DNA of 64,000 bases from Bacillus sp. FJAT-29937 (lineage in GTDB: Bacteria > Bacillota > Bacilli > Bacillales > Cytobacillaceae): positions 500,309-564,308 of the forward strand of contig NZ_LMAS01000001.1 of the NCBI RefSeq assembly GCF_001509555.1, given 5' to 3'. The notes below the pieces were generated by a model, which saw nothing but the letters and a program-made list of their open reading frames with translations, was not told the origin of the DNA and ran no database searches. The position numbers and the translations under genes are program-made. Positions 9,729 through 17,027 of the stretch are shown one piece after another; positions within the stretch are counted from its first letter, which is position 1, and each line of letters starts with the position of its first letter.

Positions 9729-10499
9729 TTATCCTTTATAATTCTTTACTGGCGCAAAGCTTTTTCGGTGATGGGGAGTGATGCCAAACATTTGAATGGC
9801 TGATAGATGTTCTTTTGTCCCATAACCCATATTTGTAGAAAAACCGTAAGCAGGATATTCTCTTCCTAAATCAACCATTAGTCTGTCACGAGTCACCTTG
9901 GCAATAATAGAGGCGGCTGCGATTGAGATACTTTTGCCGTCGCCTTTAATAATCGCTTCCTCGGGATACGGTGTATGTAGTTTTACAGCATCAATTAGCA
10001 AAAAATCAGGCTTTAATCTCAAACCAGCAATAGCCGTCCGCATCGCTTTTTTTGAAGCCTCATATATATTAATCCTGTCAATCTCTTCAGAGTCAATAAT
10101 TCCAACATAATAATCCAGCGCCGTTTGGATAATTTCCTCATAATATTCAACTCGTTTTTTTTCTGATAGCTTCTTAGAATCATCAAGTCCAGGCAAATAG
10201 AAGTCAGGCGGCAAAATAACGGCTGCCGCAATAACAGGACCGGCCAAAGGACCTCTTCCTACCTCGTCAATCCCAGCGATATGAACATACCCTTTAGAAC
10301 GGTATTTATTTTCGTAATATGTCATTTGAGCATGCTTTTCATAGGCTTTAGCTTCTAGATCTTTTTTGTTATGCCATTTTTTTAACAGCTGCTGTACGCC
10401 TTTTCGTTCATCCTTTTCGAGCATTTTCACTAATGGACTTTGAAGGTCATTTTCTTTTGCAAGCAGCTTCTCAATTTCCCGTATGTTTAGTTTCTCCAT
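9729..10499 (-). CDS. rnhB: Ribonuclease HII
   Basis: Removes the RNA strand of RNA/DNA hybrids and single ribonucleotides misincorporated into DNA. The catalytic carboxylates are D78 and E79 (GIDEVGRGPLAGP), D170 (LLIDAV) and D187 (IKGDGKSxSIAAASI). The roughly 70-residue N-terminal extension is typical of Bacillus enzymes. The length is 256 residues; the ATG follows AAAGGGGA. It is followed 21 bp downstream by ylqG. Confidence 0.97.
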   Translation of the reverse strand: MEKLNIREIEKLLAKENDLQSPLVKMLEKDERKGVQQLLKKWHNKKDLEAKAYEKHAQMTYYENKYRSKGYVHIAGIDEVGRGPLAGPVIAAAVILPPDFYLPGLDDSKKLSEKKRVEYYEEIIQTALDYYVGIIDSEEIDRINIYEASKKAMRTAIAGLRLKPDFLLIDAVKLHTPYPEEAIIKGDGKSISIAAASIIAKVTRDRLMVDLGREYPAYGFSTNMGYGTKEHLSAIQMFGITPHHRKSFAPVKNYKG

Positions 10500-10544
10500 G
10501 TAGATTCCCCTTTATTTCCACAACCTATGTATCGGCCTTTTTCT

Positions 10545-10580
10545 AAAAATATTAAAGCCCTCTCTGCTAAAGGAAGGGCT
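10545..10580 (-). terminator. Intrinsic terminator downstream of rbgA
   Basis: A six-base AGCCCT/AGGGCT stem (10575-10580 with 10556-10561) is followed on the minus strand by TTTAATATTTTT. The loop is large (13 nt), so efficiency is uncertain. It separates lepB-rbgA from rnhB. Confidence 0.55.
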
Positions 10581-10602
10581 GTTACAATTATTTATGAAAT
10601 TT

Positions 10603-11481
10603 TTATTCATGTTCTTCCGTTTTTTCTTCTAATAAGTCTTCAGGCTTCTCTAAGGAAATAGGTCCCCATTTTTCAGTCCGGAACTCTCTAATAACGAGTT
10701 CAGTTACTTTATCATAGTCAATTTCTCCGCCAGCCATTAAGCAGCCCCGGAGTTCTCCTATTTCATTAAATAACTCTACAATATCTTCAGGAATCTCATT
10801 TAGCTTATAACGTTCCTTCAGCCGATCAGGGTATTTCTGCTCGAGAAATCTTAAAGCATAAATGGCGATATCCTGCAAGTTTAAGATTGTATCCTTAATG
10901 GCTCCTGTAAGAGCAAGCTTTAAACCGACTTGCTGATCTTCGAATTTTGGCCATAGAATTCCGGGTGTATCTAAGAGCTCCAATTCCTTCCCAACCTTAA
11001 TCCACTGTTGGGCCTTCGTAACTCCTGGTGTATTTCCAGTCTTTGCAATATTCTTTTTCGCCAGCCGATTAATTAACGTTGATTTTCCAGCATTAGGGAT
11101 TCCTACAATCATAGCGCGAATAGCACGAGGTTTTACCCCTTTTGCCCTCATGCGGTCAAATTTTTCTTTCAGAATATCTTGAGAGGCGGCTACGATTTCC
11201 TTCATGCCTTGTCCCGCCTGCGAATTAATGGCAAGTGCTCTCGTTCCTTCGTCCTGAAAATGCTTGATCCATTGTTTGGTCACTTCTTTATCGGCCATGT
11301 CAGCCTTGTTTAAAAGGACAATTCTCGGCTTATGCTGAATAATCTCATCAATCATTGGATTACGAGAAGAGTATGGGATTCTGGCATCGACCAATTCAAA
11401 TATTATATCCACTAGCTTTAGTTTCTCTGTAACTTGTCTGCGGGCTTTTGCCATATGTCCCGGAAACCATTGAATCGTCAT
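10603..11481 (-). CDS. rbgA: Ribosome biogenesis GTPase RbgA (YlqF)
   Basis: Circularly permuted GTPase needed for late assembly of the 50S subunit. The G4 motif NKAD (about 58-61) precedes G1 GIPNAGKST (about 127-135), G2 NTPGVT and G3 DTPG, the order expected of the YlqF/YawG family. The length is 292 residues. The C-terminal domain is acidic. It lies between the signal peptidase gene and rnhB, the usual Bacillus context. Confidence 0.97.
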   Translation of the reverse strand: MTIQWFPGHMAKARRQVTEKLKLVDIIFELVDARIPYSSRNPMIDEIIQHKPRIVLLNKADMADKEVTKQWIKHFQDEGTRALAINSQAGQGMKEIVAASQDILKEKFDRMRAKGVKPRAIRAMIVGIPNAGKSTLINRLAKKNIAKTGNTPGVTKAQQWIKVGKELELLDTPGILWPKFEDQQVGLKLALTGAIKDTILNLQDIAIYALRFLEQKYPDRLKERYKLNEIPEDIVELFNEIGELRGCLMAGGEIDYDKVTELVIREFRTEKWGPISLEKPEDLLEEKTEEHE

Positions 11482-11519
11482 AGCTTATACCTCTTTCAAA
11501 ATTGAATTGCATCCATGTA

Positions 11520-12071
11520 TTATTTTACAATTCGAATGTCTTCGATTGGCCAATAAATAATACCTGTATTCCCTAGTACCTTCTCCATTGGCACTGTCCC
11601 AATATGGCGGCTGTCCTTGCTGTATCTTCGATTATCCCCCATAACAAACAGATGGCCTTCTGGCACCGTATCCTGGCCAATCTTTTCTTGAAGCGTAAAC
11701 GGCTCAGTCAGTGGTCCGTCAATGATTTGCTGCTTATACTCATCTAAATAAGGTTCATTAAACGCTTCTCCGTTCACATAAAGCACGTCATCCTTGTATT
11801 CAATGCGGTCTCCCGGCAGCCCAATCACTCTCTTTATGTAGTCTTTATTTTCCGGTGCATGAAAAACAATAATATCAAAACGATCTGGCTTTCCTATCTT
11901 ATAGCTGAATTTATTTACAATCATCCGATCTTGATCATGCAATGTTGGCATCATAGATAATCCATCTACCACTATAGGAGCGAATAAAAAGTATCGAATA
12001 ATGGCTGCTAATAAAACTGCAATGACTAACGCTTTAGTCCATTCCCATAATTCATTTTTCTTCTTTGTCAT
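11520..12071 (-). CDS. lepB: Type I signal peptidase
   Basis: Membrane-bound serine/lysine peptidase that removes signal peptides from secreted proteins. One N-terminal transmembrane segment (about 12-32) precedes the catalytic S39 in GLSMMPT and K80 in IKRVIGLPGD; the box VMGDNRRYSKDSR lies near the C-terminus. I start at the ATG after GGTGGGGA, giving 183 residues; a longer in-frame reading lacks a site. Several paralogues are usual in Bacillus, so the exact sip name is not assigned. Confidence 0.93.
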   Translation of the reverse strand: MTKKKNELWEWTKALVIAVLLAAIIRYFLFAPIVVDGLSMMPTLHDQDRMIVNKFSYKIGKPDRFDIIVFHAPENKDYIKRVIGLPGDRIEYKDDVLYVNGEAFNEPYLDEYKQQIIDGPLTEPFTLQEKIGQDTVPEGHLFVMGDNRRYSKDSRHIGTVPMEKVLGNTGIIYWPIEDIRIVK

Positions 12072-12140
12072 TATTTCCCCACCAATCTTAGTAAAAATCA
12101 AAAGACGATCCTATGAACTGTGGGCACTTTTGCACCCGTT

Positions 12141-12178
12141 TTTATTGTACAAAAATCCTTGTCAACATTCACATATAG
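12141..12178 (-). promoter_or_regulatory. Candidate promoter of lepB-rbgA
   Basis: On the minus strand a TTGACA lies about 85 nt before the lepB start. TAAAAA follows 15 nt later, and TACAAT only 10 nt later. The -35 is perfect but no -10 has ideal spacing, so the call is tentative. Confidence 0.4.
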
Positions 12179-12224
12179 GACCTTATGTCATTATTATTTA
12201 ACAATTATGTAATATTATTAGCTA

Positions 12225-12255
12225 AGAAAAAGGAGCTTGTAATTACAAGCTCCTT
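12225..12255 (-). terminator. Strong intrinsic terminator of rplS
   Basis: A perfect 11-bp palindrome (12232-12242 with 12243-12253), extended by A-T pairs, is followed on the minus strand by TTTTTCTT. It lies just after rplS, supporting rplS as a separate transcription unit. Confidence 0.9.
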
Positions 12256-12268
12256 CCTTTTTCTTAGA

Positions 12269-12613
12269 TTATCGGATTTCTTTAATACGAGCTTTTTTAC
12301 CACGTAGGTTACGTAGGTAGTAAAGTTTCGCACGGCGTACTTTACCGCGGCGAAGAACTTCAAGCTTCGCAATCTTTGGTGTGTGAACAGGGAATGTACG
12401 CTCTACGCCTACACCGTAAGAGATCTTACGAACTGTGAAAGTTTCGCTAATTCCACCACCACGACGCTTAATCACGACTCCTTCGTAAACCTGAATACGC
12501 TCACGAGTTCCCTCAACAATACTTACGTGTACACGTACAGTATCACCAGGACGGAACGCAGGAACATCCGTACGAAGTTGTTCTTTTGTGATTTCTTCGA
12601 TTAATTTATGCAT
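12269..12613 (-). CDS. rplS: Ribosomal protein bL19
   Basis: Large-subunit protein at the 30S/50S interface. Conserved blocks are [26 protein letters not shown] and the basic C-terminus [14 protein letters not shown] start at the ATG giving MHKLIEEIT, 9 nt after GGAAGGAG, for the usual 114 residues; reading upstream in frame only extends into the leader. It has its own promoter, an untranslated leader of about 105 nt and a strong terminator. Confidence 0.98.
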   Translation of the reverse strand: MHKLIEEITKEQLRTDVPAFRPGDTVRVHVSIVEGTRERIQVYEGVVIKRRGGGISETFTVRKISYGVGVERTFPVHTPKIAKLEVLRRGKVRRAKLYYLRNLRGKKARIKEIR

Positions 12614-12718
12614 CGTTTTCAACTCCTTCCAACAGACGCTCATGCACATCTTTTCTTCTACATTGCAGCGGAACATCTTTATAGGACAAAAAACTGAAAT
12701 AGTCCAGCCTAAGTCACA
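12614..12718 (-). ncRNA. Probable L19 (rplS) mRNA leader
   Basis: About 105 nt of untranslated RNA lie between the extended -10 promoter and rplS. Firmicutes are known to carry an autoregulatory L19 leader upstream of rplS (Rfam L19_leader). I see a GGAC/GTCC pairing and further GC-containing segments near the ribosome binding site, but I could not verify the family structure. The call rests mainly on position and leader length. Confidence 0.45.
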
Positions 12719-12724
12719 AAGAGT

Positions 12725-12753
12725 ATTCTATCATAAACAAGGTCCAACTTCAA
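12725..12753 (-). promoter_or_regulatory. Promoter of rplS with extended -10
   Basis: TTGAAG (12748-12753), a 17-nt spacer, then TGA plus TAGAAT (12725-12730) on the minus strand. The TGn extension makes up for the weak -35. The -35 falls just after the trmD stop codon. Confidence 0.7.
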
Positions 12754-12755
12754 TG

Positions 12756-13496
12756 TTAATTCTGTTCTTTTTTTATTTCTTCCAGCCATTTTTCTTGCAC
12801 ATCAGTTAAATGAATATGCTCAAATAAATCAGGTCTGCGAGTGAATGTTCTTCTTAATGATTCCTTCGTTCTCCACTCATCAATTAAGCGATGATTCCCT
12901 GAAATTAGTATATCCGGCACTTTCATTCCTCTGAAGTCGGCTGGCCGGGTATAATGTGGATGCTCAAGAAGGCCTGTACTAAAAGAATCCTTGCGGTGGG
13001 ATTCTTCATTTCCCAGAACACCAGGAAGGAGTCTGACCACACTGTCAATAACTACCATAGCACCGAGTTCCCCACCAGTTAGGACAAAATCACCGATGGA
13101 TATTTCATCCGTCACCACATGCTCACGAATCCTCTCATCATAACCTTCGTAATGGCCGCAAACGAAAATAAGATGATCCAGCCCGGCAAGCTCTTCTGCT
13201 TTTTTCTGCGTGTATCTTTCCCCTTGGGGACAGAGAAGGATGACTCTTGGATTGGAATTGCCTTTCTCACGTAAATCTGCAACAGCATCAAAAATTGGCT
13301 GTGGCTTTAACACCATTCCTGCACCGCCGCCATAAGGATAGTCATCTACGGTTTGATGCTTATTATCAGCATACTCCCTAAAGTTAACGACATTATATTC
13401 AACAGCATTATTTTCAGCCGCTTTTTTTAATATGGAATGGCCAAAGACTCCATCAAACATTTCGGGAAAAAGTGTTAGAACATCGATTTTCATCAT
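12756..13496 (-). CDS. trmD: tRNA (guanine-N1)-methyltransferase TrmD
   Basis: SPOUT-fold methyltransferase that makes m1G37 in tRNA and prevents frameshifting. Signatures are [28 protein letters not shown], the knotted SAM site [11 protein letters not shown] and [12 protein letters not shown], and the catalytic [11 protein letters not shown]. The length is 246 residues. The start is an ATG overlapping the rimM stop (ATGA); a second ATG follows immediately and could be used instead. Confidence 0.98.
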   Translation of the reverse strand: MMKIDVLTLFPEMFDGVFGHSILKKAAENNAVEYNVVNFREYADNKHQTVDDYPYGGGAGMVLKPQPIFDAVADLREKGNSNPRVILLCPQGERYTQKKAEELAGLDHLIFVCGHYEGYDERIREHVVTDEISIGDFVLTGGELGAMVVIDSVVRLLPGVLGNEESHRKDSFSTGLLEHPHYTRPADFRGMKVPDILISGNHRLIDEWRTKESLRRTFTRRPDLFEHIHLTDVQEKWLEEIKKEQN

Positions 13497-14011
13497 GACA
13501 GCAGTCCTTCAATTGGGTCAATGATGACCATCTTTTCTTTCACATTAACCTCTTTTACAACCGCTTCAATATATGGAATTAAAATTTCCTTGCCGCCTTT
13601 GCCTTTTATAACCCATACATCATTTGCACCTGGCGAGAGAATTTCACTGATTTTTCCAATTTCTTCGCCATCTTTCGTCGTTACGGTGCAGCCGATAATT
13701 TCATGGTAATAAAATTCATCCTCATCTAAAGCACTAAGCTGGCTTTCCGGAACCTTTAAAATTCCGCCTTTCATGTTTTCAACTTGATTAATATTGTTGT
13801 AACCATCAAAGGTAACTAAATCAAAGTTTTTATGTGTTCGATGCGAGTTAACGGTTAATTCAAGAGGGCTCTTAGATTGAGGCATAAATAAATACAATCG
13901 ATTCCCAGACTTATATCTTTCATCTGCAAAATCAGTCTTTGAAATGATTCTCACTTCTCCTCTAATCCCATGGGTGTTCACTATTTTTCCAACATTAAAC
14001 CACTTTTCCAA
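13493..14011 (-). CDS. rimM: 16S rRNA processing protein RimM
   Basis: Assembly factor that binds uS19 and matures the 30S head. The N-terminal RimM beta-barrel begins [16 protein letters not shown]; the C-terminal PRC-barrel includes [10 protein letters not shown] and [12 protein letters not shown]. The length is 172 residues. The start codon is TTG (14009-14011) after GAGGTGAAGG. It is coupled to trmD by overlap and follows ylqD by 12 bp. Confidence 0.96.
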   Translation of the reverse strand: MEKWFNVGKIVNTHGIRGEVRIISKTDFADERYKSGNRLYLFMPQSKSPLELTVNSHRTHKNFDLVTFDGYNNINQVENMKGGILKVPESQLSALDEDEFYYHEIIGCTVTTKDGEEIGKISEILSPGANDVWVIKGKGGKEILIPYIEAVVKEVNVKEKMVIIDPIEGLLS

Positions 14012-14023
14012 TTGCCTTCACCT

Positions 14024-14410
14024 CTAACGTATGTCCTCAACGATTCCATCTTTAATAATGATTGTTTTTCCGCTTTGAATATCCTCCCAGCGATCTCCAA
14101 TTTCAATATCAATAATGGCATTGACCTCTTTTTCTTTAAGTTCGCTTCCTAGCGGTAGTATATGTAATTGTTCAATTTGAAAATCGAGCAGCTTAATCTT
14201 TTCCTTACGCATTTGAATTTCTTTCTCAAATTGCTTCTTTAAATTGGCTGCATTGAACTTTTTGGACTTTTCCTGTTTCTTCATCTCGAATCGAAGCTGA
14301 TCGCATTCTTTCTGGAGCTGCAGCTTGTTAGAGTGATATTTATTTAATAGCTCACTTTTACTATTTTCGGTAAGAACTTGTTTAACCACGACAGATTGAA
14401 TGATTTTCAT
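14024..14410 (-). CDS. ylqD: YlqD family protein
   Basis: A 128-residue protein of unknown function with a charged, probably coiled-coil centre (about 20-80, rich in K, E and Q), followed by a short domain ending AIIDIEIGDRWEDIQ and GKTIIIKDGIVEDIR. No membrane segment. The ATG follows AGGAGG. Conserved position between khpA and rimM as in B. subtilis, which is the main reason for the name; a bidirectional terminator separates it from khpA. Confidence 0.85.
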   Translation of the reverse strand: MKIIQSVVVKQVLTENSKSELLNKYHSNKLQLQKECDQLRFEMKKQEKSKKFNAANLKKQFEKEIQMRKEKIKLLDFQIEQLHILPLGSELKEKEVNAIIDIEIGDRWEDIQSGKTIIIKDGIVEDIR

Positions 14411-14467
14411 CTTTTATGCCTCCTAAGGCTTTAATCGTGCATTAGTTCTGAATAAGTCATGTAATTG

Positions 14468-14506
14468 GCAAAAAGGAGGGGACCTAAAGGGACCCCTCCT
14501 TTTTGC
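14468..14506. terminator. Strong, possibly bidirectional terminator after rpsP-khpA
   Basis: A 12-bp stem AAAAAGGAGGGG (14470-14481) pairs with CCCCTCCTTTTT (14493-14504). A/T flanks give a U-run on both strands. On the minus strand it ends the ffh/rpsP/khpA unit before ylqD. Confidence 0.85.
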
Positions 14507-14572
14507 TAATTAAGCATGGCTTAAAATGTGCCAATACTTTCGTATGTTTCAGTTATAGCGCTTAGAAAAGCA

Positions 14573-14803
14573 TTATTCACTGATTTCTAGAAAAACTTTT
14601 TTCTGCTGTGATGATCCTGCTGCATAAACAACAGTTCGTATTGCTTTCGCAACGCGCCCTTGCTTCCCAATTACTTTCCCCATGTCATTCTTGTTGACAG
14701 AAAGCTGATAGGTTACGCGGTTGTCTTCTTCAAGCACATTTACATGCACTTCGTCCGGAAAATCAACAAGGGGCTTAACAATCGTTTCGATAAGCTCTTT
14801 CAT
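14573..14803 (-). CDS. khpA: KH-domain RNA-binding protein KhpA (YlqC)
   Basis: A small single KH-domain protein of 76 residues. The RNA-binding GxxG loop is GKVIGKQGRVAKAIRTVV. In Gram-positives KhpA partners with KhpB/Jag and affects cell-envelope growth. It lies 11 bp downstream of rpsP, the standard position of ylqC, and is probably coexpressed with it. Confidence 0.94.
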   Translation of the reverse strand: MKELIETIVKPLVDFPDEVHVNVLEEDNRVTYQLSVNKNDMGKVIGKQGRVAKAIRTVVYAAGSSQQKKVFLEISE

Positions 14804-14814
14804 CTTATTATAAA

Positions 14815-15090
<276 letters not shown>

Positions 15091-15125
15091 TTAAAGCACC
15101 TCCGAATAGTTTCACACAAGATAGT

Positions 15126-15155
15126 ATATTATCAGATATTCAATAAGTTTGTAAA
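15126..15155 (-). promoter_or_regulatory. Promoter of rpsP-khpA with TGn -10
   Basis: TTTACA (15150-15155), an 18-nt spacer ending in TGA, then TAATAT (15126-15131) on the minus strand. It lies in the ffh-rpsP gap, about 40 nt before rpsP. Confidence 0.6.
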
Positions 15156-15195
15156 GGGTTTATTCTTTACAGTACAAAAAAACTTTCTAAATGGA

Positions 15196-16548
15196 TTAAA
15201 AAGGATTAAATGGAAATTTAAATCCGCCCTTTTTCTTCCCTTTTTGCTGCATTCCCGACATTTGCTTCATCATTTTCTTCATATCTTCAAATTGCTTCAG
15301 CAAACGGTTTACTTCAGGTACAGTTGTGCCGCTGCCCTTTGCAATTCGCTTGCGGCGGCTTGCATTGATCGTTTCCGGATGAATTTTCTCATTCTTTGTC
15401 ATCGATCTAATAATGGCTTCAACCTGCGAAATTTGCTTTTCATCCACCTGAAGCTTGTCTAAGCCTTTCATTTTGCTGGCCCCGGGAAGCATTTTCAGCA
15501 ATTCATCCAATGGCCCCATACTGCGAACCTGGCTTAACTGCTCTAAAAAGTCATCAAAAGTTAATGAAGCTGTGCGCATTTTTTGCTGCATTTCTTTCGC
15601 TTTTTCTTCATCAACGTTCGCTTGGGCTTTTTCAATAAGAGTAAGAACATCACCCATGCCTAAAATTCTTGATGCCATTCTTTCAGGATGGAATGGCTCA
15701 AGCGCATCCAATTTCTCGCCTAAACCGACAAATTTAATAGGAGTATTCGTGACGGAGCGAATAGATAGGGCAGCCCCTCCACGAGTATCGCCATCAAGCT
15801 TTGTCAGTACAACACCGGTTAATCCAAGCAGTTCGTTAAAGCTTTGTGCTACATTAACAGCATCTTGACCTGTCATTGCATCCACAACTAGGAAGATTTC
15901 ATCTGGTTTAGACAGCTCTTTAATTTGCTTTAACTCATCCATCAACGCTTCATCAACATGTAATCGTCCCGCCGTGTCGATCAACACATAATCATGATGA
16001 TCTTCCTTTGCCTTTGCAATGGCTTGCTTAGCAATTTCGACAGGGCTCACCTTGTCACCTAATGAAAAAACAGGCATACTTAGCTGTTTCCCAAGCGTTT
16101 CAAGCTGCTTAATGGCAGCCGGGCGATAAATATCAGCTGCAACGAGCAATGGATTTCGGTTGTATTTCTTACGGAGCAAGTTGGCAAGCTTGCCAGTTGT
16201 CGTCGTTTTACCTGCTCCTTGTAACCCAACCATCATAATGACAGTCGGAGGACGGCTAGAGACAGCAATCTTGCTTTGCTCTCCACCCATAAGCTGAGTC
16301 AATTCTTCTTTAACGACTTTAACAACCTGCTGCCCTGGTGTTAAGCTCTTTAACACTTCCTGGCCGACAGCCCGTTCACTTACTTTTTTGACAAACTCTT
16401 TGACGACCTTAAAGTTAACGTCTGCTTCTAATAATGCAAGACGAACATCTCGCATCATTTCTTTTACATCCGCCTCATTTACTTTCCCTTTGCCGCGGAT
16501 CTTCTGGATTGTATTCTGCAGTCGGTCGGCTAATCCTTCAAATGCCAT
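15196..16548 (-). CDS. ffh: Signal recognition particle protein Ffh
   Basis: SRP54 GTPase that binds signal sequences on nascent chains and docks with FtsY. N domain about 1-90, then the G domain: GLQGAGKTTTTGKLA, DIYRPAAIKQL, DTAGRLHVD and TKLDGDTRGGAAL. The C-terminal methionine-rich M domain ends MKKMMKQMSGMQQKGKKKGG. The length is 450 residues. It is preceded 11 bp upstream by ylxM. The SRP receptor gene ftsY lies about 12 kb upstream, beyond the inserted operon. Confidence 0.99.
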   Translation of the reverse strand: MAFEGLADRLQNTIQKIRGKGKVNEADVKEMMRDVRLALLEADVNFKVVKEFVKKVSERAVGQEVLKSLTPGQQVVKVVKEELTQLMGGEQSKIAVSSRPPTVIMMVGLQGAGKTTTTGKLANLLRKKYNRNPLLVAADIYRPAAIKQLETLGKQLSMPVFSLGDKVSPVEIAKQAIAKAKEDHHDYVLIDTAGRLHVDEALMDELKQIKELSKPDEIFLVVDAMTGQDAVNVAQSFNELLGLTGVVLTKLDGDTRGGAALSIRSVTNTPIKFVGLGEKLDALEPFHPERMASRILGMGDVLTLIEKAQANVDEEKAKEMQQKMRTASLTFDDFLEQLSQVRSMGPLDELLKMLPGASKMKGLDKLQVDEKQISQVEAIIRSMTKNEKIHPETINASRRKRIAKGSGTTVPEVNRLLKQFEDMKKMMKQMSGMQQKGKKKGGFKFPFNPF

Positions 16549-16559
16549 GTTGCCGCCTC

Positions 16560-16892
16560 CTAATCTAATTTCTCAAGCTCAGCAATCATTGAATTCATTA
16601 CTTCTAGAATCTCAGGATTTTCTTTAAGAATGTCCTTCATGCTTGCAAACAGCTTACTTCGCTCTTGAAATTTTTGAAATAATAACAGCTTTTCTTCATA
16701 CTCTTCAAGCATTGCTTCAGTGCGTTTAATATTGTCGTAAACTGCTTGACGACTGACATCATACTCCTCTGCAATCTCTCCAAGCGAATAATCATCCAGG
16801 TAATAAAGGGACATATAGCTTCGCTGCTTAGGAGTCAACAACGATTGATAAAAATCATAGAGATAATTCATTCTCGTTGTCTTTTCTAACAT
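16560..16892 (-). CDS. ylxM: YlxM SRP-associated HTH protein
   Basis: UPF0122 family protein of 110 residues with a sigma-70 region-4-like helix-turn-helix: [39 protein letters not shown]. In related bacteria it is encoded with ffh and modulates SRP GTPase activity. The ATG is 7 nt after GGGGG. It has its own promoter here, so ylxM-ffh does not depend on transcription from ftsY as in B. subtilis. Confidence 0.95.
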   Translation of the reverse strand: MLEKTTRMNYLYDFYQSLLTPKQRSYMSLYYLDDYSLGEIAEEYDVSRQAVYDNIKRTEAMLEEYEEKLLLFQKFQERSKLFASMKDILKENPEILEVMNSMIAELEKLD

Positions 16893-16932
16893 CCCTATTC
16901 CCCCTTGTTAAGTGAAAAGCCTTTACAAACAT

Positions 16933-16961
16933 AGTTTACCTAGGACATTTGAATATGTCAA
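16933..16961 (-). promoter_or_regulatory. Sigma-A promoter of ylxM-ffh
   Basis: Perfect TTGACA (16956-16961), a 17-nt spacer and TAAACT (16933-16938) on the minus strand. It lies in the 135-bp gap after the vWA operon. Confidence 0.7.
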
Positions 16962-17027
16962 GAAATTATCTTTACATTCCGAACTAGTTAAATTTAAATT
17001 TGAAAATAGCAGTAAATAGGCAGTCTC

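Noticed and set aside
12614..12676. N-terminal extension of rplS
   Set aside because: The extra 21 codons lie in the mRNA leader; the GGAAGGAG site points to the shorter start.
15455..15868. 137-codon plus-strand frame inside ffh
   Set aside because: It is antisense to a highly conserved gene, without a ribosome binding site or domain.
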